Shown: positions 1 to 7,253 of the stretch, one piece after another | How the letters are laid out: every line of letters starts with the position of its first letter | Numbering within the stretch: position 1 is the stretch's first letter | The notes under the pieces: generated by a model | Seen by the model: the letters and a program-made list of their open reading frames with translations, nothing else | The model's database searches: none | What the model was told of the DNA's origin: nothing | Made by a program: the position numbers and the translations under genes | Origin: CAZUGH01 sp964619785 | Lineage (GTDB): Bacteria; Bacillota; Clostridia; Lachnospirales; Lachnospiraceae | Length of the DNA: 21,194 bases | NCBI GenBank assembly: GCA_964619785.1 | Contig: CAZUGH010000029.1 | Location: forward strand, 1 to 21,194 | Direction of reading: 5' to 3'

Positions 1-153
1 CTTTAATTTGTGATTACACTTCATACAATGAGAACCAACTGTCACTATACTCTCACCTTTTGGAATGCGATAGATGCATACGTTTAAGAAACTGCCAATC
101 ACAATTCCATATACAAATATCATAATGTAAATCAGTGAGTAATATAATGACAT
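1..153 (-). CDS. pilD: Type IV prepilin peptidase, N-terminal 51 residues only (cut by window edge)
   Basis: Prepilin peptidases are inner-membrane aspartyl proteases that remove the leader of type IV prepilins and usually N-methylate the new N-terminus. The visible part begins with a hydrophobic segment (about residues 3-23) running into GSFLNVCIYRIPKGES (residues 20-35), the conserved start of the family, then a CxxC pair (Cys43, Cys46) in SHCMKCNHKL, the first half of the zinc-binding site of the cytoplasmic methylase domain. The catalytic aspartates lie beyond the window. The ATG at 151-153 has AAGGAGAA just upstream at 161-168. It follows the pilin gene by 36 bases with no visible terminator, so it is probably co-transcribed with its substrate. 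Family assignment is firm despite the short fragment. Confidence 0.9.
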   Translation of the reverse strand, partial: MSLYYSLIYIMIFVYGIVIGSFLNVCIYRIPKGESIVTVGSHCMKCNHKLK

Positions 154-189
154 CGTAGGTTCTCCTTATGTACAAATTATTCTGGCTTA

Positions 190-729
190 TTACTTTCCGT
201 CGCCGTCGCCTTCAGCTTTTCCGCCTTCAGGTTCTCCGCCTGCACCTTGTAATGTAGGTGTTCCCTTATTTGAAGAAACAATTGTGTTATCTCCAGCGCT
301 GAAAACAGTAACTTCCTTAGTAGTCATATCATACTTGCAAATAATAGCGCTAGCCTTTCCTTTTGCTGATACCATCTTCAAAGATGTTGCATCTGCAAGC
401 TTTTTTTCATCTTCTGCACCAAGAGCACTACACATAGATGACAGTACTGTTTTCAGTTCTGGTGGATCAATAGTAGCCGCTTCATCCTTGCCTGGAATCG
501 TTAAAGTAACATTGTCACTAATAGATTCATCAGCTAATGAGTTGTTAAATGCGTTGTAAACACTATCAACTGTCTGCTGATCTTTACCCACTCTGGACTT
601 CTCCATGTAAGGGATAACCTGAAGTGCAATGATACCTACTAAGATTGCCATGATTGCGATAACGATGATTAACTCAACGAGGGAGAAACCTTTGTTATCT
701 TCTTTTGCTTTGTTCATGAATTTGTTCAT
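190..729 (-). CDS. pilA: Type IV major pilin-like prepilin
   Basis: This 179-residue protein is a pilus subunit made as a membrane-anchored precursor. It has a short charged leader ending at Gly14, a cleavage site G|FSLVEL with Glu19 at mature position 5, and a hydrophobic N-terminal helix (about 15-40), which are the class III signal peptide hallmarks. The head domain (about 50-160) has only two cysteines, Cys100 and Cys131, rather than a C-terminal disulfide loop. The last 18 or so residues are a Gly/Glu/Asp-rich low-complexity tail. I start at the ATG at 727-729 because AAAGGAGAG precedes it; an in-frame ATG 12 codons upstream has no good site and would give an unusually long leader. The gene has its own promoter at 784-812. 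Whether it is the major or a minor pilin cannot be proved from sequence, but promoter strength and position favour major. The symbol is by function. Confidence 0.9.
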   Translation of the reverse strand: MNKFMNKAKEDNKGFSLVELIIVIAIMAILVGIIALQVIPYMEKSRVGKDQQTVDSVYNAFNNSLADESISDNVTLTIPGKDEAATIDPPELKTVLSSMCSALGAEDEKKLADATSLKMVSAKGKASAIICKYDMTTKEVTVFSAGDNTIVSSNKGTPTLQGAGGEPEGGKAEGDGDGK

Positions 730-783
730 AATAATTCTCTCCTTTTTATAATTTTTTTCGTTCAACTGTGAACTTATGAATGT

Positions 784-812
784 ATTATACTACATTTGTC
801 GTTTCCTGACAA
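784..812 (-). promoter_or_regulatory. Sigma-A-type promoter of the pilin gene
   Basis: On the minus strand TTGTCA (807-812) and TATAAT (784-789) are separated by exactly 17 bases. The -10 is a perfect consensus and the -35 matches 5 of 6. The inferred start is near 777, giving an untranslated leader of about 48 bases that includes the ribosome binding site of the pilin. It lies in the 184-base space between pilC and the pilin, where a separate start for an abundant structural subunit is expected. Transcription start is inferred, not seen. Confidence 0.8.
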
Positions 813-827
813 GGGAATTTTTGCATG

Positions 828-857
828 TTTTGAACTTTTTTTGAACATTTTTTAAAC
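828..857 (-). repeat. Three 8-bp repeats at exact 11-bp spacing upstream of the pilin promoter
   Basis: On the plus strand TTTTGAAC occurs at 828-835 and 839-846 and TTTTAAAC at 850-857 (minus strand: GTTCAAAA, GTTCAAAA, GTTTAAAA). The starts are 11 bp apart, about one helical turn, and the block sits about 16-45 bp upstream of the -35, roughly -51 to -80 from the inferred start. This fits a tandem activator site on one DNA face, or phased A-tracts giving a bend or UP-like element. No binding factor can be named. Confidence 0.6.
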
Positions 858-913
858 ATACCGTCATAATCTATCATGTTTTTTGTAGAAAATGAACAAT
901 AAATGTCGTCAAA

Positions 914-2128
914 TCACGAACCAGCTGCTTGATAAATTCCCATCATTGGCATAACAATCGCCATAACAACACCACCAACAACAACCGCTAAAAGAATAAT
1001 CGTAACCGGCTCCATAATTGCCGTCAAAGCTTTTGTTGCATTCTCGGTCTCTTCCTCATAGTAGTCGGCTACTTTATCGAGCATTGTTTCAACAGTACCT
1101 GTCTCTTCACCAATCTTGACCATATGAGATAGCATTGGTGGAAAAATCCCCGAATTTTCAAGTGGCTCAGACAGCGGAATACCTTCGAGTACATCTGCTT
1201 TTGCATCTTCTAGTGATTTGCGGATTACCCGGTTCTCGATAATGCCAGCAACGATCCCAACACATTCTACCAACGGCACACCTGCCACAATCAGTGTCGA
1301 CATGGTGGTGGCAAATTTAGCTGCGGAAGATTTGACTGAGAAATTACGAAAAGCAGGAATTTTCAGTACTAGTTTACTTGTAATCTGTTTTCCTGTCTCT
1401 GTCTTCTTGGTCAGAATTACAAGTGCAATGACGGCACCAATAATTCCAAATATGACAATTGGATTACCAACAAAAAAGTCACTGACTGCCATAACAATCT
1501 TAGTAGGTGTAGGCAATTCTGTATCCAAATCTCGGAATACTTCTACAAAGTTCGGAATAACGTTCATCATTAACACAACAATTACTACAGCTGCTACAAC
1601 CAATACCATAATTGGATAAATCATGGATTGTACTAACAACGAATGCAGTTTTTGATCTTTTTCAAACTGAACCGCCACTCGCTGGAAAGCAATCTCCATG
1701 TTACCAGTTGCCTCACCAGCCTCTACCATATGAATCAATAGGTCGGGAAATACCTTTCCTTCCATCTTCATCGCACCAGCAAGTGTCTCACCTTTTTCTA
1801 CACTTGTTTGGACATTAAATAATGCTTTACGTAAAGCTTTGTTTTCTGTCTGATCCTGTACCATGCGAAGCCCTTCGATTACCGTTACACCAGCTTCTAG
1901 TACGCTGGCAAACTGTCTTGCAAAGATGGTGATATCTTTTTTCTTAACCCCGCTACCAATCTGAATATTCCATGCAGCGCTATCTAAGTCCATTGCTTCA
2001 CTGATACTCAGTATTACATTACCTTCTGCTGTAAGTTTCGCAGTGGCAGCTTCGATAGAACTTGCTTCCATGGTACCTTTTTTATTCTTACCATAGGAGT
2101 TCGTCATCTCATATTTGAATTTAGCCAC
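914..2128 (-). CDS. pilC: Type IV pilus inner-membrane platform protein PilC
   Basis: PilC/GspF proteins form the inner-membrane platform against which the PilB and PilT motors act on pilins. At 404 residues it has the normal family length. It shows two T2SSF repeats (about 65-190 and 265-390), each with the conserved pattern FxxxxxxxLxAGVPLxE (FASVLEAGVTVIEGL, and later STLIVAGVPLVECV), plus EAGEATGNME in the first and KIGEETGTVE in the second. Three hydrophobic segments lie near 165-190, 215-240 and 370-395. Translation starts at a GTG (2126-2128) with AAGGGGG upstream. It begins 14 bases after pilT. Downstream is a 184-base gap with the pilin promoter but no convincing terminator. Confidence 0.95.
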   Translation of the reverse strand: MAKFKYEMTNSYGKNKKGTMEASSIEAATAKLTAEGNVILSISEAMDLDSAAWNIQIGSGVKKKDITIFARQFASVLEAGVTVIEGLRMVQDQTENKALRKALFNVQTSVEKGETLAGAMKMEGKVFPDLLIHMVEAGEATGNMEIAFQRVAVQFEKDQKLHSLLVQSMIYPIMVLVVAAVVIVVLMMNVIPNFVEVFRDLDTELPTPTKIVMAVSDFFVGNPIVIFGIIGAVIALVILTKKTETGKQITSKLVLKIPAFRNFSVKSSAAKFATTMSTLIVAGVPLVECVGIVAGIIENRVIRKSLEDAKADVLEGIPLSEPLENSGIFPPMLSHMVKIGEETGTVETMLDKVADYYEEETENATKALTAIMEPVTIILLAVVVGGVVMAIVMPMMGIYQAAGS

Positions 2129-2142
2129 GTTTTAGCCCCCTT

Positions 2143-3198
2143 TTAATACATTCTCTTCGCCAGTGTGGTTGGATCCTGGGCAAAGTTCATTGCTTCTTCA
2201 TAAGATACTCGTCCAGATGAATACAAATCATAGATTGCATCGTCCATGGTTATCATACCATCTTTCTTACCGGTCTGAATCAATGATGGAATCTGATGTG
2301 ATTTACCTTCACGAATCAAGTTACGGATAGCTGCATTTGCATACATGATTTCGAATGCTGCTACTCGTCCTTTACCAGATGCTACTGGCATCAATTGCTG
2401 TGAAATGATTGCTTCCACCAATGTAGCTAACTGTAGACGAATCTGCTGCTGCTGATTGGTTGGGAATACATCGATTACACGCTCGATTGTTGGTACAGCA
2501 CCGATTGTATGCAATGTGGAGAAAACTAAATGTCCTGTCTCAGCTGCGGTGATTGCGGTTGAGATTGTATCAAGGTCACGCATCTCTCCTACGAGGATAA
2601 CATCTGGATCTTCACGAAGTGCTGCTCTTAATGCTCCCGCATAAGAATTTGTATCAATACCAATTTCTCGTTGATTGACTACGGATTTCTTATGAGTATG
2701 TAAGTACTCGATAGGATCTTCTAGTGTAATGATATGCTTTGTATAATCTCGGTTGATAATGTTAATAAGAGAAGCAAGTGTAGTAGATTTACCACTACCG
2801 GTTGGTCCTGTTACCAGGACGAATCCTCTCTTTTTCTTAGTCAAATCAACAACGGATTCAGGAAGACCCAATTTTTCTGGTTCCGGAATCTCTGTATTGA
2901 CCAGACGGATTACAAAAGACATGGTTCCTTTTTGCTTGAAAATGTTAACACGGAATCGTCCTACTTCTGGTAATGCGTAGGAGAAATCGACTTCACCGTT
3001 CTCATTAAAGTCTGGAATCAATCTCTTTGGAATCATCTCTTCAACGAGTGCTTTGGCATCGGATGGTTTGATCACATCTTCTGCAATTGCTACTAATTCA
3101 CCATCTAAACGACATTTAGGTGGTACGCCAACAGATACATGAAGGTCGGACGCGCCGATCTCTCTTGCCTTTGATAATAATAATTTTAAAGTATACAC
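2143..3198 (-). CDS. pilT: Type IV pilus retraction ATPase PilT
   Basis: PilT is a cytoplasmic hexameric ATPase that powers pilus disassembly and twitching. The 351-residue sequence has an N-terminal PAS-like domain opening with ASDLHVS (16-22), Walker A GPTGSGKST (131-139), an Asp box (IITLEDPIEY), Walker B DPDVILVGEMRD and a His box with GHLVFSTLHT. Near the C-terminus is AIRNLIREGK, the motif that separates PilT from PilB. It lacks the tetracysteine zinc site of PilB. The start is GTG at 3196-3198 with AGGAGG nearby. It lies 16 bases after pilB and 14 before pilC. Presence of PilT implies retractable pili rather than a type II secretion system. Confidence 0.95.
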   Translation of the reverse strand: MYTLKLLLSKAREIGASDLHVSVGVPPKCRLDGELVAIAEDVIKPSDAKALVEEMIPKRLIPDFNENGEVDFSYALPEVGRFRVNIFKQKGTMSFVIRLVNTEIPEPEKLGLPESVVDLTKKKRGFVLVTGPTGSGKSTTLASLINIINRDYTKHIITLEDPIEYLHTHKKSVVNQREIGIDTNSYAGALRAALREDPDVILVGEMRDLDTISTAITAAETGHLVFSTLHTIGAVPTIERVIDVFPTNQQQQIRLQLATLVEAIISQQLMPVASGKGRVAAFEIMYANAAIRNLIREGKSHQIPSLIQTGKKDGMITMDDAIYDLYSSGRVSYEEAMNFAQDPTTLAKRMY

Positions 3199-3214
3199 CC
3201 TGTGGTCCTCCTTT

Positions 3215-4912
3215 TTATTCTACAGCGATACGCTCAACCTCTGCGATTGATGTAACGCCCTGTAAGACGAGTTTCGTTGCTCCAATACGTAAGGTAACCA
3301 TGCCATCAGCAAGTGCAGCCTTTTGAATTTCTTCTGCTCCAGCACCTCGACTGATAATCTCACGCAAACGTAGATTAATCGGCATAATCTCATATACACC
3401 AATTCGTCCACGGTATCCACTTCCGTTACAATAGGCACAACCATTAGGTGATGCATCATAAATAACCGGATTTGAGTCACCCTTTAGATGCAATCGCTTC
3501 TTATCAATGTCGGTCATCTCGCGTGCCACACGGCACTTCGGACATACTCGGCGAACAAGTCGCTGTGCAATGATACCTACACAGGCATCTGCAATCATAT
3601 ATGGTTCAATACCCATATCTGCAAGACGAGTTACTGTACTCGCTGCACTATTGGTATGAAGTGTACTTACAACTAAGTGACCGGTGATAGCGGCTTTAAC
3701 AGCAATACTAGCGGTCTCTTCATCTCGAATCTCTCCGATCATGATAATGTCTGGATCCTGACGCAGGATAGAACGAAGTGCAGAAGCAAAGGTAAGTCCT
3801 GCTTTCTCATTTACCTGTACCTGGTTGATACCAGCCACATCGGCCTCTACTGGGTCTTCAACGGTGATAATGTTAACATCGCCACCATTTAACTCATTCA
3901 ATACCGTATAAAGTGTGGTTGATTTACCACTTCCGGTAGGTCCTGTTACAAGAATAACACCGTGAGGATTAGCAAGGATTCCTTCGAATCTCTCAAGTTC
4001 GGATTGTTGGAAACCAAGTTCACTCTTGTCTCTTGTAAGCGCTGATTTGGAAGCAAGACGCATAACGACTTTTTCTCCAAATACAGTTGGTAGAGAAGAT
4101 ACACGGATATCATACTCAACACGGTTGAAATTCAGCGTCATACGACCATCCTGTGGAGCTCTCTTCTCAGAGATATCCATTCCCGATATAATCTTGATAC
4201 GGGCAACGATAGCAGCAAGCAATTCATGCTGGTATCTCATCATCTCTTTCATAACACCATCAATACGGAATCGAATACGAACCGCATCCTCAAGTGCTTC
4301 AATATGTACGTCACTGGCACGCTCATTAACAGCCTGCTCAATGATTTTGTTAACCAGCTGAACGATAGGAGCTTCATCGACTTCCGAATTGCTCTCTTCT
4401 TCCTTCGTCCCATTACCTGCTTTCTCGGCACGTTCCTTGGAATAAATCTCAGCCATCTTACTAGCCTGTTCATGACCATAATAACGTTCGATTGCAAAAT
4501 CGATATCGTCCTTCATCGCAATCATCGGCTCAACCTGCATATTCGTTACGATCGTCAAGTCATCAATCGCAATGATATCAAGTGGATCAGCCATCGCAAC
4601 TCGGAGAATATTAGGATTCTCTTCATCTAAGTCAAATGGTACCGCTGAATGCTTACGTACAAGACTTTCATTAATCAATGCAATTACTTCTGGGTCAATC
4701 TTTGCTTCACGGATACGAGCAATTGGAATACCCAGCTGTCGATGCAACGCATCGGCAATCTCTTCTTCATTGGTGAATCTCAATTCGATCAGTGCTTCTC
4801 CAAGACGTTTCCCCATTGCGTGTTGTTTCGTCAACGCCTCAATCAATTGGTCATTGGTAATAATGCCTGCCTCGACTAGGAGATCACCTAACCTCTTTTT
4901 GTTTCTAGCCAT
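3215..4912 (-). CDS. pilB: Type IV pilus extension ATPase PilB
   Basis: PilB drives pilin polymerisation from the cytoplasmic face. The 565-residue protein has an N-terminal GspE/MshEN-type domain (about 1-145), an acidic linker (about 155-180), and the secretion ATPase core with SDVHIE (200-205), Walker A GPTGSGKST (324-332), Asp box IITVEDPVE, Walker B (about 386-394) and His-box GHLVVSTLHT (411-420). Four cysteines, Cys457, Cys460, Cys492 and Cys495, form the zinc site typical of extension ATPases. The ATG at 4910-4912 has AAAGGGATG upstream. It lies 24 bases after the double-ACT gene with no terminator between, so pilB may be partly read from the metabolic operon; I saw no clear promoter in the gap. 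Confidence 0.95.
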   Translation of the reverse strand: MARNKKRLGDLLVEAGIITNDQLIEALTKQHAMGKRLGEALIELRFTNEEEIADALHRQLGIPIARIREAKIDPEVIALINESLVRKHSAVPFDLDEENPNILRVAMADPLDIIAIDDLTIVTNMQVEPMIAMKDDIDFAIERYYGHEQASKMAEIYSKERAEKAGNGTKEEESNSEVDEAPIVQLVNKIIEQAVNERASDVHIEALEDAVRIRFRIDGVMKEMMRYQHELLAAIVARIKIISGMDISEKRAPQDGRMTLNFNRVEYDIRVSSLPTVFGEKVVMRLASKSALTRDKSELGFQQSELERFEGILANPHGVILVTGPTGSGKSTTLYTVLNELNGGDVNIITVEDPVEADVAGINQVQVNEKAGLTFASALRSILRQDPDIIMIGEIRDEETASIAVKAAITGHLVVSTLHTNSAASTVTRLADMGIEPYMIADACVGIIAQRLVRRVCPKCRVAREMTDIDKKRLHLKGDSNPVIYDASPNGCAYCNGSGYRGRIGVYEIMPINLRLREIISRGAGAEEIQKAALADGMVTLRIGATKLVLQGVTSIAEVERIAVE

Positions 4913-4936
4913 TTGTTATTCATCCCTTTACATTTT

Positions 4937-5359
4937 CTAGTTATTTATTGTATACGCTTCCTCACCTAGCAACGAGAATCCATCCTTCTCAAGAATTTCG
5001 ATTGCTTTTTTGGCATCATCTGACTTTAAAATAATGGAAGGCTTGCTTCCTGTTGATAGTACATAAATGTACTCGATATTGACATCTTGTAAAGTCTTCA
5101 TGATGTTGTTTAGTGCACCTAGTTCATAAGGAAGTTCGATAGCGATTACATCTGTAAGGATTACAGAAAAGCCCTCCTCCTTCAGCACATTACGTCCTCT
5201 CATAGGATTGTCAACAATCATTCGCAAGAGACCGTACTCGGAAGTATCAGCTAAACTAAAAGAAGTAATATTGACACCATTCTTAGCTAAAACCTCTGTT
5301 ACCTTTTCGAGTCTGCCTTCTCTATTTTCAATGAATACTGACAGTTGTTTCAATAACAT
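4937..5359 (-). CDS. Tandem ACT-domain protein linked to paaK/ior
   Basis: This 140-residue soluble protein is essentially two ACT domains (about 1-68 and 70-140), starting MLLKQLSVFIENREGRLEKV, with the usual glycine/asparagine ligand-loop pattern (NREGRL, then YELGAL). ACT domains bind small ligands, often amino acids. No catalytic domain is attached, so a sensor or accessory role for the neighbouring arylpyruvate genes is inferred. It starts 12 bases after paaK with a strong AGGAGGTG site, so both are in one operon. The exact ligand is unknown; an aromatic amino acid would suit the context. Confidence 0.85.
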   Translation of the reverse strand: MLLKQLSVFIENREGRLEKVTEVLAKNGVNITSFSLADTSEYGLLRMIVDNPMRGRNVLKEEGFSVILTDVIAIELPYELGALNNIMKTLQDVNIEYIYVLSTGSKPSIILKSDDAKKAIEILEKDGFSLLGEEAYTINN

Positions 5360-5371
5360 GTGAACACCTCC

Positions 5372-6670
5372 TTATACTAGTTTGCGTTTATCAATCACAC
5401 GTACAGCCTTACCTTCACTACGCGCCAATGTCTTAGGCTCAACAAGTTTTACCTTAGGCATAATTCCAAGCGCCTGTTTCAGCACATGTGTAATCTTCTT
5501 CGTTAACGATTCTAACTGTCGAATCTCATCGGTGAAGAATCTCTCTTCCACCTCTACCTGAACCTCTAATGTGTCTAAGGTTCCTTCTCTGTCTACAATC
5601 ATCATATAATTAGGACTTGTCTCTCCCATATCGAGAAGAGCAGCCTCAACCTGTGATGGAAAAATATTGACTCCGCGAATGATAAGCATGTCGTCGGAAC
5701 GTCCCTTGAATCTGGATATTCTTGGCAAAGTACGTCCGCATTCACATTTTGCGTAGGAGATACTTGTTAAATCTTTTGTACGATAACGGAACAATGGGAG
5801 TGCTTCCTTCGTCACTGGTGTTAATACCAATTCACCTAATTCATCTTCTCCACATGGTTCTAACGTATCTGGGTTAATGATTTCTGGAATGAAATGATCT
5901 GCATATACGTGTAAACCATTGTGATGCTCACAGTCAGCTGCAACACCAGGTCCCATAATCTCACTTAATCCATAAATATCATGAGCATGAATATGTAATC
6001 TTGCTTCGATATCCTTACGCATCTGTTCTGTCCATGGTTCTGCACCACAGATTGCTGCGCGAAGCTGTATCTCATCTAACAAGCCAGCATCTTCAATCGC
6101 CTCTGTCAAATATAAAAGATAAGAAGGAGTACAAGCAATTGCATTGACTCCAAAATCCTTCATCATTGTAATCTGTTTCTTCGTATTACCAGATGACATC
6201 GGAATAACTGTTGCGCCTAAGTTCTCAACTCCATAATGAAGTCCCAAACCACCAGTAAAAAGTCCGTATCCATAAGATACCTGAACTTTATCATTTTGAT
6301 GAATGCCTACCATAGAAAGCACTCTAGCAACACATTCCTGCCAATTTTCAATATCTCTTCTCGTATATCCAACAACAGTCGCTTTGCCTGTTGTACCACT
6401 AGAAGCATGTACACGAATCACTTCCGATTGAGGAACTGCAAAGAGTCCAAATGGATAATTATCTCTCAAGTCATCTTTTGTTGTAAAGGGTAGTTTGTGT
6501 AAATCCTCAATCCCCTGGATGTCGCCAGGCTCTAAGCCCATCTGTTGCATCTTCTTGCGATAGAATTCAACATTATGATAAACTCGATTTACCATTTTCC
6601 GAAGTCGTGCCCCTTGGAGATACGCCATCTCGTCACGACTCATACACTCTTTTGCTTCGTTCCAAATCAT
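5372..6670 (-). CDS. paaK: Phenylacetate--CoA ligase family enzyme (aryl-acetate:CoA ligase)
   Basis: PaaK enzymes join arylacetates to CoA using ATP via an adenylate; next to an indolepyruvate oxidoreductase the reverse direction, giving aryl acid and ATP, is plausible. The 432-residue protein has the adenylate P-loop ASSGTTGKA (89-97), the adenylation motif YGLSEIMGPG, a CECGRT cysteine pair, and a C-terminal AMP-binding domain with RGVNIFPSQVE and a late RSEGKAVRV segment that likely carries the catalytic lysine. I use the ATG at 6668-6670 because GGAGG lies 9 bases upstream and overlaps the iorB stop; a start 28 codons further up would run into iorB and add a basic segment atypical of the family. 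Substrate (phenylacetate, indoleacetate or similar) is not resolvable. Confidence 0.92.
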   Translation of the reverse strand: MIWNEAKECMSRDEMAYLQGARLRKMVNRVYHNVEFYRKKMQQMGLEPGDIQGIEDLHKLPFTTKDDLRDNYPFGLFAVPQSEVIRVHASSGTTGKATVVGYTRRDIENWQECVARVLSMVGIHQNDKVQVSYGYGLFTGGLGLHYGVENLGATVIPMSSGNTKKQITMMKDFGVNAIACTPSYLLYLTEAIEDAGLLDEIQLRAAICGAEPWTEQMRKDIEARLHIHAHDIYGLSEIMGPGVAADCEHHNGLHVYADHFIPEIINPDTLEPCGEDELGELVLTPVTKEALPLFRYRTKDLTSISYAKCECGRTLPRISRFKGRSDDMLIIRGVNIFPSQVEAALLDMGETSPNYMMIVDREGTLDTLEVQVEVEERFFTDEIRQLESLTKKITHVLKQALGIMPKVKLVEPKTLARSEGKAVRVIDKRKLV

Positions 6671-6683
6671 CTTCTGTATCCTC

Positions 6684-7253
6684 CTACATTTTATATCCTG
6701 CTTCAAAGGCTTTTTTATTAATCCCGATTGTCTTAGGTGGTACTGTCTTTTCAATCACCTCTAACCAATCCTTTAACTCAAAATCCATATGTTGAGCAGC
6801 AATTCCCAAAACAATAACATTAAACACCTTAGGATTACCAATCTTCTTAGCTTCTGACATGGCATCAACTGCAATCACTTTATACTCTGCCTTTAACTTG
6901 TCAATAATAGCATCTGGATAAGTTGCATTACCAATCACAACTGGCATTGGGTCAATGCGCTGATCATTTACTATCAAAACACCATCTTTTTTTAGATAGT
7001 GTGCGTATCTCATCGCTTCAAGCTTCTCAAAAGCAATCAAGACATCTGCTTGTCCTTCTTCAACGATAGGTTCTGCTACGTGGTCACCATATCTTACATA
7101 GGTTACAACACTTCCGCCACGCTGTGCCATTCCATGAACCTCTGAAAGCTTCACATCATATCCTGCATGTATATTTATTTTACCTAATATTCTACTAGTT
7201 AGCAAGGTTCCTTGTCCACCTACACCAACAATCATGATATTCTTCGTCTTCAT
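6684..7253 (-). CDS. iorB: Indolepyruvate:ferredoxin oxidoreductase beta subunit
   Basis: IorB is the small subunit of the enzyme that oxidatively decarboxylates arylpyruvates to aryl-acetyl-CoA with ferredoxin as acceptor. The 189-residue protein is a pyruvate-ferredoxin oxidoreductase gamma-type domain, opening with IMIVGVGGQGTLL (6-18) and followed by SEVHGMAQRGGSV (about 37-49), both family signatures. Its ATG directly abuts the iorA stop (TAGATG) and its GGGAGGA site lies inside the iorA end, so translation should be coupled for equal subunit amounts. Thirteen bases separate it from paaK. Confidence 0.93.
   Translation of the reverse strand: MKTKNIMIVGVGGQGTLLTSRILGKINIHAGYDVKLSEVHGMAQRGGSVVTYVRYGDHVAEPIVEEGQADVLIAFEKLEAMRYAHYLKKDGVLIVNDQRIDPMPVVIGNATYPDAIIDKLKAEYKVIAVDAMSEAKKIGNPKVFNVIVLGIAAQHMDFELKDWLEVIEKTVPPKTIGINKKAFEAGYKM

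Noticed and set aside
730..765. Longer pilin start, 12 codons upstream
   Set aside because: No ribosome binding site, and it would give a 26-residue leader; the internal ATG has AAAGGAGAG at good distance.
1218..1619. Plus-strand open frame of 133 codons inside pilC
   Set aside because: It mirrors the conserved pilC coding sequence, has Thr/Ile-rich shadow composition, no ribosome binding site and no recognisable family. The same holds for all other plus-strand frames in the window.
6671..6754. 28-residue N-terminal extension of PaaK
   Set aside because: It overlaps iorB; GGAGG 9 bases before the ATG at 6668-6670 fixes the shorter form.
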